A stretch of DNA of 30,187 bases from Haplomitrium mnioides (taxonomy: Eukaryota; Marchantiophyta; Haplomitriopsida; Calobryales), in contig JBNGIS010033744.1 of the NCBI GenBank assembly GCA_049999725.1, positions 1 through 30,187 of the forward strand. Reading direction: 5' to 3'. The notes below the pieces were generated by a model. That model was given only the letters and a program-made list of their open reading frames with translations. It had not been told where the DNA came from and made no database searches. Positions within the stretch are counted from its first letter, which is position 1, and every line of letters starts with the position of its first letter. The position numbers and the translations under genes were made by a program. Shown piece after piece: positions 9,451-17,617 of the stretch.

Positions 9451-11028
9451 TCAAATATAATCGCCAATTGTTTCTTTATTATAACCAACAAATGAAAGAA
9501 AGAAAAACTAGCAATCTATCAAAGAAAATGTTATGTCGATGGTCCAAAGTACTTGGGCATTGTGATTCATGGAATGGATCAAAAGGAAACAACCATTCTC
9601 CACTGGCCTTCACCACCAAAGAACAACGATAAAGATTGTTTGGTGGGTGTGTATATTGTTGGTGTATTAATATTCAATCATGCTCTTTCTTTGAGGGTCT
9701 TCTTAACCTATGAAAACTTGAGAAGCGACTCCAATTCGACAATTACAATGGTAAGTTGAATATTATGTGCATTTGAAAGGCTTTTTTTCTCCCACCTTGT
9801 ATCTTTAGTTGGACAATATGACACAAAGGAATAAAAGTTCCATCTTATTTAGATATCTTAGTCTTCTTATCGCCAAGAATTTTTTCCAAACAATCAAAGT
9901 AGGATTTCTCATGGTTGGTGATACTTACAATCAAATCAACCAAATGTTCAATAGATTTTCAAAATGTTCGAAACGTGTTAAGGTTTTCACGATGACAAGT
10001 CTTAGCGAGACGCTACAGTTGTCTTATAATCTTAAACCCTAAGTAACTCTTCTAATAGAGAGTTGGAAATTAAAATTATTTTTTCAACAATGTAGCTCTC
10101 TAGTTCAAATGATACATGATATTACTTTCAATCAACAATTGAAGTTCAAGTTGAGTGATTCAAAGGCAAAGATTTGGAGCAAACAATTTTCAACATATGA
10201 ATTTTGGTGAACTCTCTATAGTATTTGTCGACTCAAGTGTCTACCTAAAGTGGATAGAGAAACTTTAAGTTCAATATTAATTCCTTTAAAGACATATTAT
10301 GAAATCAAATAATCTCAAAAGGAAGAAAGAGAAGTTGACGAGGAGAAAGTGATCTTTGCAATAAAGGATAACATAAGTGAGAATTGCTACAAGCTCTTAC
10401 AGATTCTGATATTCAATGGTGGAATGATTTTTTTCTCGCTCAACAAGAGATTGTGGCTTACATCCTTGAAAACTCAAAGTAGAATTTACCTTTTCACCTT
10501 CACAATCTGCAAATGCTTGTAATAATTCTCAAAATTTTTGCATAACCTTCCAATTTGATGCTCATCAACGAGAGAAAGATGTTCCAGTAGAATGTATGCT
10601 TTTTGTAAGTCGAGAAATCTAAAATATAACACTTACTAATAGACAGTGAGAAGGGATTTTTTCACATCACACTAGATACGGGCATAAATTTGGCAACATA
10701 CATGATGTAAAAGACAATTTTTATTTGTGTTGTTGCATCATTCGATCCAAAAAGCAAATCATTTTGGATTGCCAAAGTTCTTAAATTTTTTTCATTTCAT
10801 GATGACAAACTTCCCAACCTGAAACAACTACGCGTTCAATAGTTTGCTTGTGAGAATAAGAATGTATTTTTTAGACAATACTTTCTAGAAAAAATAGGAG
10901 CAATAAAAGGAAAATGCAAATCCAAGTTACATATTGATATACTTGATGTAATACAAATCACAATTTTGTCTTTTGATTTTCTTCTTACAAAAAAAAACTA
11001 ATTAACGAAAACCACTCTAGGTACCATT
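9451..11028 (+). pseudogene. DUF7869-type transposase-like core, interrupted by an LTR element
   Basis: Landmarks in order: RQLFLYYNQQMKERK (from 9456), a frameshift near 9530, GIVIHGMDQKETT (about 9553-9591; family DGMDQ.KT), SDSNSTITM (9724-9750; family SDSNLTIT), SPTLYL-stop-LDN (9788-9817; family PP.LYLQLDN, with CAG changed to TAG at 9806-9808), KVGFLMVGDTYNQINQMF (about 9896-9949; family VGHTHEDIDQ.F), ITFNQQLKFK and W..QFSTYEFW (to 10209), WWNDFFLAQQEIVAYILE (about 10420-10475), then FWIAKVLKFFS, LRVQ-stop-FACENKN and ILSFDFLLTKKN up to the break at 11028. The DDE-like fold is thought to cut or join DNA in mobile elements. Here H, H, E, D and D of the VGHTHEDID block have become D, Y, N, Q and N, so it is inactive. 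The frame continues after the LTR element at 22405. Confidence 0.62.
11024..11028. other. Target site duplication CCATT (left)
   Basis: CCATT lies immediately before the LTR start TGTAATGG at 11029. The same five bases follow the 3' LTR end at 22405-22409. Five bases is the standard duplication for Ty3/gypsy integration. Confidence 0.7.
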
Positions 11029-11315
11029 TGTAATGGTCACTAACTTTAGTAAGCCATAGCTAAAAATAGGGTTAACTATGTCTAGAAAGCTATTACTAAG
11101 TTAGAGTAGCGAAAAACACTTGCTACTACAAAGAGTTGGACATGTGGCACGAGGAGAGAAAGTCAATGAAGTAAAGTGAATAAGAGAGTTTAGATAGACT
11201 ACTTTAGAAGAGGATAAGAACACGTGGCAAGCGGAGAATTAAAGTAAAGAGAAAGTTCTAAAGATAAGAACACGTGACAAAAGTAGAACTAAAGAGATGG
11301 AAGGTTCTAACAAAA
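11029..11315 (+). repeat. 5' LTR, first half (fragment A)
   Basis: It matches 21838 onward from TGTAATGGTCACTAAC to GGAAGGTTCTAACAA. It contains three of the CACGTGG-type internal repeat units. Homology to the LTR stops at about 11315. The missing remainder is found inverted at 14597-14873, short by only about five bases. Confidence 0.85.
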
Positions 11316-11334
11316 GGGTGATAGAATGTCAACT

Positions 11335-12430
11335 ATCCTCCCATTCTTGTTGCAAAACTCTACCAATAGTCTTTCTCGATACATCCACCGAAAGTTTGAT
11401 TGGTTGTTTAGAATCATACCATTTAAAAATATGAGCATGAAGAAGTGGTTTCTTCAATACTTGGAATGCCAACTTTTTTGCAGCTCCTTATGACCATGTG
11501 TGGCTTTTCTTGAGCAAGTTGGTTAATGGTTCTCCTATTTGTGCAAAACCTTTTACAAATCGACGATAAAACCCAGTTAGCCCCAAAAATCCCCTTAGTT
11601 GTGTTTGATCACTAAGAGCTTCCTAGTTCTGAATTGCCTCCACTTTCTCATCCATAACTTGGATTCTTGATGCACTTACACGATGACCCAAGTAGTCAAC
11701 CTCCCTCTTTCTAATTTCACATTTGGACATCTTCACATATAGCTTGTGGTCCAGAAGTACCTTTAATACCGTACAAAGATGTTGTTGATGCTTTTGAAGA
11801 CTCTTGCTGTAGATGAGAATATCAACAAAAAAGACAATAACAAACTTATCCAAATAAGATCAAAAAATATCATTCATAAGATCCATAAATGCTGCAAGAG
11901 CATTAGTTAATCCAAAAAGCATAGCAAAATATTCAAAATGCTTGTATCGACTTTGAAACATTGTTTTTTGCACATCACCTTTCGCGATTCGGATTTGATT
12001 ATATCCACTTTTCAAGTCCAACTTTGTAAAGTAATTTTCTCCTTGAAGTTAATCAAATAAATCATCCATCCTTGATAATGGATATTTATTTTTCATCTTT
12101 TGTTGATTAAGAGCTCGATAGTCAATACACCTTCTCATACTCCAATATTTCTTTTTCAGAAATAGTACTAGGGCATCATAAGGAGAAATGCTTGGTTGAG
12201 CGAATCTTTTTTCCAACAATTCCGTAATATGAGATTTGCATTCCTCCAATTTATGAGGAGGCAAACGATAAGGTGCTTTGCACGGTGGAGTACTTCTTGA
12301 AATGACCTCAATCTTATGATCAATGCATCGTTTTGGAGGCAAATCCTTGGGCAAATTATTGGAAAAAAACGTCATGAAACTCCTTCAAAACACCTTGAAA
12401 TTCATGTGGAATATTGTGATTTGAGTCTTC
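11335..12430 (-). pseudogene. Reverse transcriptase and first part of RNase H (inverted block)
   Basis: Minus-strand reading with few breaks: [13 protein letters not shown] (near 12345), [55 protein letters not shown] (about 11825), CEIRKREVDYLGHRVS, then [20 protein letters not shown] and LSVDVSRKTIG near 11370. RT and RNase H copy element RNA into DNA in the particle. The catalytic pair is damaged: the usual F-x-D-D is F-V-D, with the first aspartate replaced by valine. Stops lie near 11622, 11860 and 12050. The sequence type is that of plant chromoviruses. It ends at the inversion breakpoint near 11320. Confidence 0.85.
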
Positions 12431-12547
12431 CTTGTCAATAGTGAGCTCATGTATGAGTCTTAAGAATACCATATCTTGTTTTTTGATTGCATTTGCTCCA
12501 ATCACATATAAGGGTAGGTGTCTTGAATGAGATCGTACTCGATCTTC

Positions 12548-13018
12548 TCAAATCTTCCATTGAGATATTGTGAGTGTGTGCTTTCTCCAATCTACTTGCG
12601 GATTATATCTTTGTAACCACTTCATTCCAAGAATAGCGTCATATCTTGCCAATGTTGTGATATTCAACTCCAACTTGTTTTTATAGTTACCCATGTATAA
12701 AGTTACACTTTGAGATAGTTGTTCAATAGACTCGCTTTGGTCATTTGCCATTTCCACCACTTCGTGCTCTTCTTTTTCAATGGGCAACTTCAACTTTAAT
12801 GCTATCACTCATGATAAATAATTTTCCTCTACTCCAGAGTCCACCAAAACTCTTATAGCAGATCCTTCCATCCATCCATCAACCACAATTAACCCTCCAT
12901 TTTTTTTGGTTTTTCTATATAGTAGATGTTTTCCTCGTCTTTCTTCTTCATCCCAACAAAACCACGAGGTTTTTTTACTGGTGCTCCTTATTTCTCTGAC
13001 TCTCTTCATCTCTTTCAT
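12548..13018 (-). pseudogene. Aspartic protease and linker (inverted block)
   Basis: GGLIVVDGWMEGSAIRVLVD leads to D-S-G-V at about 12841-12830, the retropepsin active site, followed by EENYLS and a stop. The next frame gives EEHEVVEMANDQSESIEQLS and then YDAILGMKWLQRYNPQVDW (about 12630-12570), the conserved segment between protease and RT in Ty3/gypsy elements. One stop separates the halves at 12809. The other copy in this window has the usual DSGA. Confidence 0.8.
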
Positions 13019-13029
13019 TGTTGATATTA

Positions 13030-13938
13030 TAGAGAGGCCACAAAATACTTGCTTTTGATTGCATTGTACTACTCTACAATTTGGTGTAATGTATCTTACC
13101 TAATAACAACTGTAGCATGTTCAAGTTTCTCGTCGATCATCCATCCTCCTTTCATTAGTATATTGTGGTCCCTATTTTTGGTGATTTGGGCGATGAAATT
13201 CTCTTCTTCTCATATTCCCCAACACTGTAAGCATAGAGCCGGAGTTTCCTCCAGTTTGTACAATTCTCAGTATCCATTCAATTCGTTGAACAAATGAAAT
13301 TGCTTCATTTACGTTTTTTGGATTTCGCATCATAATTTCTTCTCTAATCTTTCTCTTTAACCCTTGCAAAAATTTGTCAATGGCCTTCATTGGACTTATA
13401 TCTTTGATTTGAACTTGCAAGCTTCAAAATTCCTCAATGTATCTTGCAACGCTTCCTTGCTGCTCCAATTCCCAAAGCTTTGTTCTTGCGGTATAGAATC
13501 TACCGTTTTAAAAATTTGAAGCAAACCTTCTTTTAAACTACTCCACAAAAGATGTTCTCCTAGTGTATTTTTGTGTCGCTCCCAACCTTGTAGCCATATT
13601 GATGCATGCTCTGCTAAAAATGATCTTGTAAACAATCCTTTCTCTAAATCTGAAGCATTTGGATAATATGAAATGTGAACCTCCATTCAATAGACCCATT
13701 CTTCTACGATGCCAACTATGCAACTTCCTTTATAGGGCTCTACTTTTCACGACTTGTTCATTTTCTAAAGTAACGTCTCCCGACTCCCTTCTCCATTTTC
13801 TTGTTATAGTCGCATTTTCATCATTTCTACCATCAACATGTTTGTTTGTTATTGGCTTGGTATAAGAGCTACTTGAAGCTCTTCCAACTTTGCCATCATC
13901 TACACTCCTTCTTCAAGATTGCTAGAGTTAGTATCCAT
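13030..13938 (-). pseudogene. gag with a degraded zinc knuckle (inverted block)
   Basis: The start is the ATG at 13938-13936 (minus), MDTNSSNLEEGV. The capsid part includes MEVHISYYPNASDLEKGLFT and FLAEHASIWLQGWERHKN (13686-13590), then VDSIPQEQSFGNW and KEALQDTLRNFEACKFK. The knuckle at 13117-13076 reads C-Y-S-C-Y-stop-V-R-Y-I-T-P-N-C. The two glycine positions and the histidine have been lost, whereas copy L at 3394-3353 keeps CX2CX4HX4C. At least four stops and two frameshifts are present. Confidence 0.8.
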
Positions 13939-13999
13939 GTTGTTCTATCACAGTTTAACCCTCTAAAACTTATACAAAACAAATATATACATATTCCAA

Positions 14000-14400
14000 T
14001 TGTGAAGAATGGGTAAAATAAAAGGTTAAGTGGATACCAACACCGCATTACAAAACCTCTCTCCCAACTTACAAACAAAAAAATCACGATGTGTTTGCTT
14101 AGGCGTTACTCTAATAGAAATATGACATTTGGAGTTGAACTCTTTTAGAGGAGCTTGGTTCAAATCCATTTTTCTTTCTACCATAAAATATAAATAAAAT
14201 GCTCCCATGTAACACCATAGTTTACCATAGGTAAGATAACAGGTTCTCTTGATTCCATCACAAAAACCATAAAGCCATCACTAAAGTTATACACTAAAAT
14301 TTGACAAAAGAAATGTTTGTCAATATTAAACACACGAATGTTAAAAGGATTTAATAGAGAAATTCTAGGAGGTACAAATGCTCCTCTATCCATTAGCTAC
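14000..14400 (-). pseudogene. Extra 5' ORF upstream of gag (inverted block)
   Basis: MDRGAFVPPRISLLNPFNIR, then FNIDKHFFCQILVYNF and FMVFVMESREPVILPMVNYG (14393-14215), continues after a one-base shift as YMGAFYLYFMVERKMDLNQ and APLKEFNSKCHISIRVTPKQ (14208-14030). The same protein is encoded in copy L, with mostly conservative changes. The function is unknown. Its place is between PBS and gag. Confidence 0.5.
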
Positions 14401-14583
14401 TATATCATCAAGTCAAACTTCTTATCTTCATGTATAAAAGATGGGATATCCACTATTCTTTATTCATGAAAACTTGATAGTTTAACTATAATTGAGTCAA
14501 TGTAAAGTAGAGATTCCACTACTCCAAAAGGTCTTCAATACTTCTCCAAAGAAGGGTAATCCACACTCTTTAGAGAAGACCAA

Positions 14584-14595
14584 GATTTGATACCA
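14584..14595 (-). promoter_or_regulatory. Primer binding site (inverted block)
   Basis: TGGTATCAAATC on the minus strand, one base from the LTR end TTACA, is the initiator-Met type primer site with two changes from TGGTATCAGAGC. It confirms that 14597-14873 is the downstream half of a 5' LTR. Confidence 0.7.
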
Positions 14596-14596
14596 T

Positions 14597-14873
14597 TGTA
14601 ACACTACACACCTACATTACACACACAAGTTACCACAAGTCCAACACATATAAATTAGCATAAGAGAAGCGTACAAGAACTTCAAGAACCCACAAGGTAA
14701 GAGATGCCAAACAAGACACTCTCCATTCTTTATATATTTGAAAGAAAGCACTTTACTTACATAAGTGGAAGAACCCCATTGGTTCCTTTTCTATCCTCTT
14801 CTAATTGGACCCCTCTTTTCTCTCTCACTCTAATTGGACCACCTTTTACTTTTGTTCTCCTTCTACCACGTGT
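14597..14873 (-). repeat. 5' LTR, second half (fragment B, inverted)
   Basis: TGTAACACTACACACC at the plus-strand left edge is the inverted LTR end. The fragment matches 5860-6140 on the same strand and the last half of 21838-22404 on the other. It stops at ACCACGTGT near 14873, exactly where fragment A leaves off. Confidence 0.85.
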
Positions 14874-14902
14874 ATACAGATATCTAGGTGCAGATATGTT
14901 TA

Positions 14903-15304
14903 AATAGAGCTCGAGTGTTTGAGAAAGTTATATCCATGGCGTTTGACAACCTTGCCATTGTTCAACATCTTGATACTTTACAATATGGTACCATACATTG
15001 AGGTGGATATGGCACTAGGATTCAAAAGTTTTATCTTGATGATTATGTGTATTTGTAGCAGACAACACCTACAACACTTGATGTCACTGTTGGGCACAAG
15101 ATTCTACGTGTATATGAGGTACTGCCTTCAAGATTTTTGCAGTTTGAGAGACGTGATTGTATGGTTTGGAAAGACCATTTATGCAATTGTGCACCTTGTC
15201 ACCTTATGAACATTGATGGCATTATGGACCCCAATGTGGTACGAGTTCCTACAAGTTTGAAGTGTATGTTATGTGGTTCTCCTAAGAGAGCAACCATTAT
15301 GTAG
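14903..15304 (+). pseudogene. Retroelement integrase C-terminus running into a PHD-finger start
   Basis: One plus-strand frame with two internal stops reads RVFEKVISMAFDNLAIVQHL, GYGTRIQKFYLDDYVYL, TTPTTLDVTVGHKILRVYEV and LPSRFLQFERRDCMVWKDHL. It then gives C-N-C-A-P-C-H-L-M-N-I-D-G-I-M-D-P and VPTSLKCMLCGSPKRATIM before a TAG at 15302-15304. The middle resembles the basic tail after an integrase core (Asn/Ile-rich link, then a small beta-barrel with a GRDG-x-WKDH-like turn). CMLCGS..ATIM resembles the first CxxC of a PHD finger, cut off before the remaining ligands. From memory, similar tails occur in retroelement polyproteins of green algae and some plants. It sits inside the chromovirus as foreign material. 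Confidence 0.5.
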
Positions 15305-15309
15305 ATTTT

Positions 15310-15569
15310 GTTTTTATTTGGTATTGTTGAGAACATATGGTAGTAAGAAGCAACCAATGATTGCACTCTCTAGCACGGAGGTTGAGTATAGAGGTGTAGC
15401 CATAGCTACGTGCAAGGTGGTGTTGTTGTTTAAACTCTTGCATGATTTGGGAGTTAGTTTGGATGGACTTATGGATATCTCTTATAGTAATATAAGTATC
15501 ATCCAACTTGCCAACAATTCAATATTTCTTGCATATTTAAAATATATTGAGCTTCTTTTGAGTTTCTAG
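15310..15569 (+). pseudogene. Ty1/copia RNase H fragment
   Basis: SKKQPMIALSSTEVEYRGVA is the signature of copia RNase H (consensus SKKQ..VALSSTEAEY). IATCKVVLLFKLLHDLGVS and a degraded SYSNISIIQLANNSIF (consensus Y-C-D-N-x-S-x-I-x-L-A-x-N-P-x-F-H) follow. The catalytic aspartate of YCDN is replaced by serine (SYSN), and the HxRTKHI motif has become AYLKYI. No copia LTR or integrase is seen nearby. It joins the preceding PHD-type tail at about 15305 and a gypsy fragment at 15570. Confidence 0.8.
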
Positions 15570-15713
15570 ATAGATTAGAGGCTTATGGTCGGTTTTGACA
15601 ATAAACTCTTTATCTCCTAGATAATGCTTCCAATACTTGGTTGATAGCACAATCGCCAATTCTTCCCGCTCCATACTATGGTAGTTTTGCACAATATTGC
15701 TCAACTTCTCATC
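15570..15713 (-). pseudogene. Ty3/gypsy RNase H, second part (stray fragment)
   Basis: On the minus strand EKLSNIVQNYHSMEREELAI, STKYWKHYLGDKEF and VKTDHKPLIYL match the part of gypsy RNase H that is missing between the inverted RNase H end near 11335 and the integrase at 20331. It may be a displaced piece of the same chromovirus, or of another. Confidence 0.75.
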
Positions 15714-15753
15714 TCAAGCTTCAGACTTCTTCAACTTAGATTCTTCTCATTAG

Positions 15754-15858
15754 TTAGAACCGATCGATTCCTTCAGCTGGACTGCTTTCTTCCTCCACAT
15801 TACACTTCAGCGCTGCCCATTTCTTCATCGTAGGAGATCCTCCTCCTTGGAAAGGCAT
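15754..15858 (-). CDS. Small conserved ORF (34 codons) in direct repeat copy 1
   Basis: Minus-strand ATG to TAA, opening MPFQGGGSPTMKKWAALKCN and ending EGIDRF. The second repeat copy encodes the same length with conservative changes and no indel, and the same ATG context (GTAGAAATGCC) recurs before the unknown ORF at 18366. It may be a truncated leader or gag start of an unidentified minus-strand element. I do not recognise it. Confidence 0.25.
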   Translation of the reverse strand: MPFQGGGSPTMKKWAALKCNVEEESSPAEGIDRF

Positions 15859-16040
15859 TTCTACATAGCTGATTTTTTGCAAGTGGAACCTTCAGGTTTT
15901 GTAGGGCTCTCCTTCACTGCGGATTGATTTGCATGCTACCTCACAGCCGATTCCCTTTGAATTCTCAATTTTCACAGCTCAATTGTCTACAGAAAATCTT
16001 CACATCGTAGGGCTGATTGACTCCTCATCACATCCACACG

Positions 16041-16074
16041 TAAAATCAGCCCTACGATATGGTACCATACATTG
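16041..16074. other. Patchwork filler DNA at a repair scar
   Basis: Copy 2 of the direct repeat reads CACACGCTTGTCGAACACC then ATCGCTGC here. Copy 1 instead has TAAA, then ATCAGCCCTACGAT (16045-16058), the exact inverse of 16004-16017, then ATATGGTACCATACATTG (16057-16074), an exact 18-bp copy of 14983-15000. Two nearby templates, one used in inverted orientation, fill one junction. Confidence 0.65.
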
Positions 16075-16640
16075 CTGCATTTTATCTCACAAGTTTTTAT
16101 ACATCAACATGCACACATATATAAGCACTTCTCTCTTTCCTCCTTTCGAGAGGCATCCCCCCCAGAGGTATAAGGCCATCGCTTAATTTTGCCTCTAGAC
16201 GGACCTAGTTTATGGCACATGGCAACTTTCCTACGACATAATTCAACTGGCTTCTGGGCAAGTTGTCCACCACCACTCTAGATAGAAGTAGCTAGGGGCT
16301 GGCTGGCCCTCAACAAATAGATTAGTTTTATCCAAAATATATTTTTTTCTTCTTACAGATAAATCAACTTCCTCATAACTCAGCCTTCTCTCATTGGCCA
16401 ACTATATCAAAATTTTCCTCATAAGTACTTATATACAGTTTTACAATTGTTATACCCAAAACTGAAACTTTACCATTTCCTTCTTAATCCACCACGCCGA
16501 AAAGAACTCATTCAAGCATTTTCAGACCTTCTGTCAAAAACTGTGCTTTCACATAATCCCCTCCTCAATTGCGTAGCATCCTCACAAGCGCTTACAAATA
16601 GTACCGTTTCACCCTCGATCCATTCACTCTCGTTTCAAGC

Positions 16641-16650
16641 NNNNNNNNNN
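16641..16650. other. Assembly gap (10 N)
   Basis: Ten ambiguous bases lie between the two direct repeat copies. The size is probably a placeholder. Repeat copies flanking a gap are a common sign of collapsed or duplicated assembly. Any frame crossing it is not real. Confidence 0.95.
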
Positions 16651-17461
16651 TTCTTCAACTTAGATTCTTCTCATTAGTTACAGCCGATCGATTCCTTCAA
16701 TTGGACTGATCTCTTCCTTCACATTACACTTCAGCGCTGCCCATTTCTTCATCATAGGAGATCCTCCTCCTCGTAGAGGCATTTCTACATAGCTGATTTT
16801 TTGCAGGTGGAACCTTTAGGTTTCGCATGGCTCTCCTTCACTGGGGATCGATTTGCAGGCTACCTCACAGCCGATTTCCTTCGAATTCTGAATTTTCACA
16901 GCTCAATTTTCTACATGAAATTTTCACATCGCAGGGCTGATTGACTCCTCATCACATCCACACGCTTGTCGAACACCATCGCTGCATTTTATCCCATAAG
17001 TTTTTATAAATCAACCTACACACATATATAAGCACTTCTCTCTTTCCTCCTTTCGAGAGGCATCCTCCCCAAGGGTATAAGGCCACCACTTAATTCTGCC
17101 TGTGGACGGACCTAGTTTATGGCACATGGCAACTTTCCTTCAACATAATTCAACTGGCTCCTGGGCAAGCTGTCCACCACCACTCTAGATAGAAGTAGTT
17201 AGGGGTTGGCTGGCCCTCAACAAATAGATTAGTTTTATCCAAAATAAATTTTTTTTCTTCTTACAGATAAATCAACTTCCTCATAACTCAGCCTTCTCTC
17301 CTTGGCTAACTATATCAAAATTTTCCTCATAAGTACTTATATACAATTTTACAATTGTTATACCCAAAACTAAAACTTCACCATTTTCTTCTTACTCCAC
17401 CATGCCGAAAAGAACTCATTCAAGCATTTTCTGACCTTTTGTCAAAAACTGTGCTCTCACA
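16651..17461. repeat. Direct repeat, copy 2 (about 0.81 kb)
   Basis: Same sequence family as 15727-16553, starting at the edge of the gap with TTCTTCAACTTAGATTCTTC and ending CAAAAACTGTGCTCTCACA. Here the segment replaced by filler in copy 1 is uninterrupted, so copy 2 shows the ancestral state at that point. Confidence 0.8.
16678..16782 (-). CDS. Small conserved ORF (34 codons) in direct repeat copy 2
   Basis: It reads MPLRGGGSPMMKKWAALKCN and ends EGIDRL, then TAA. Length, start and stop match the ORF at 15754-15858, with seven or eight replacements. No known domain is visible. Confidence 0.25.
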   Translation of the reverse strand: MPLRGGGSPMMKKWAALKCNVKEEISPIEGIDRL

Positions 17462-17617
17462 CCAATTTTCCTCTTCTTCTTCACCAGCCTCAAGATCCAC
17501 CATCTTAATAGGCTGATTTCCACTTGGCCTTCGGCACACATTAGAGTATTAAGCTATCATCCCCTCTCCGTTTGGTACTGCAATGAGTGGTGGTTTGACC
17601 CTTGGGACCCAAGTGTT

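Larger units (their letters stand above)
11316..14873 (-). other. Inverted internal block of the chromovirus
   Basis: Turning this block round would place LTR fragment B directly after fragment A and give the order LTR, PBS, extra ORF, gag, protease, RT, RNase H on the plus strand, matching the orientation of the integrase and 3' LTR at 20331-22404. One breakpoint is in the LTR between AACAA and ACATGTGG-like sequence, the other within RNase H after VLQQEWEDS. No inverted repeat long enough to explain simple recombination is visible at the two junctions. Confidence 0.65.
15727..16553. repeat. Direct repeat, copy 1 (about 0.83 kb)
   Basis: It begins TTCTTCAACTTAGATTCTTC and ends near CAAAAACTGTGCTTTCACA. 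The second copy is at 16651-17461 beyond the assembly gap. The copies differ by scattered substitutions and a filler segment at 16041-16074. Both carry a TATATAAGCACTTCTCTC segment. The upstream edge of copy 2 is hidden by the gap, so I cannot say whether these are LTRs, a tandem duplication or an assembly duplicate. Confidence 0.8.

Noticed and set aside
9751-9808. Possible 58-nt intron (GTAAGT..TTTAG)
   Set aside because: The interval itself encodes the expected SPTLYL before LDN, with a CAG-to-TAG change at 9806-9808 producing the apparent acceptor. It is coding sequence, not an intron.
16447-16677. Open frame crossing the N gap
   Set aside because: It includes unknown residues from the assembly gap, so continuity is artificial.
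15727-17461. Direct repeat pair as LTRs of one element
   Set aside because: The 3' edges end in TCACA, but no TG start, PBS or PPT can be shown, and the start of copy 2 is hidden by the gap. Left as a direct repeat only.
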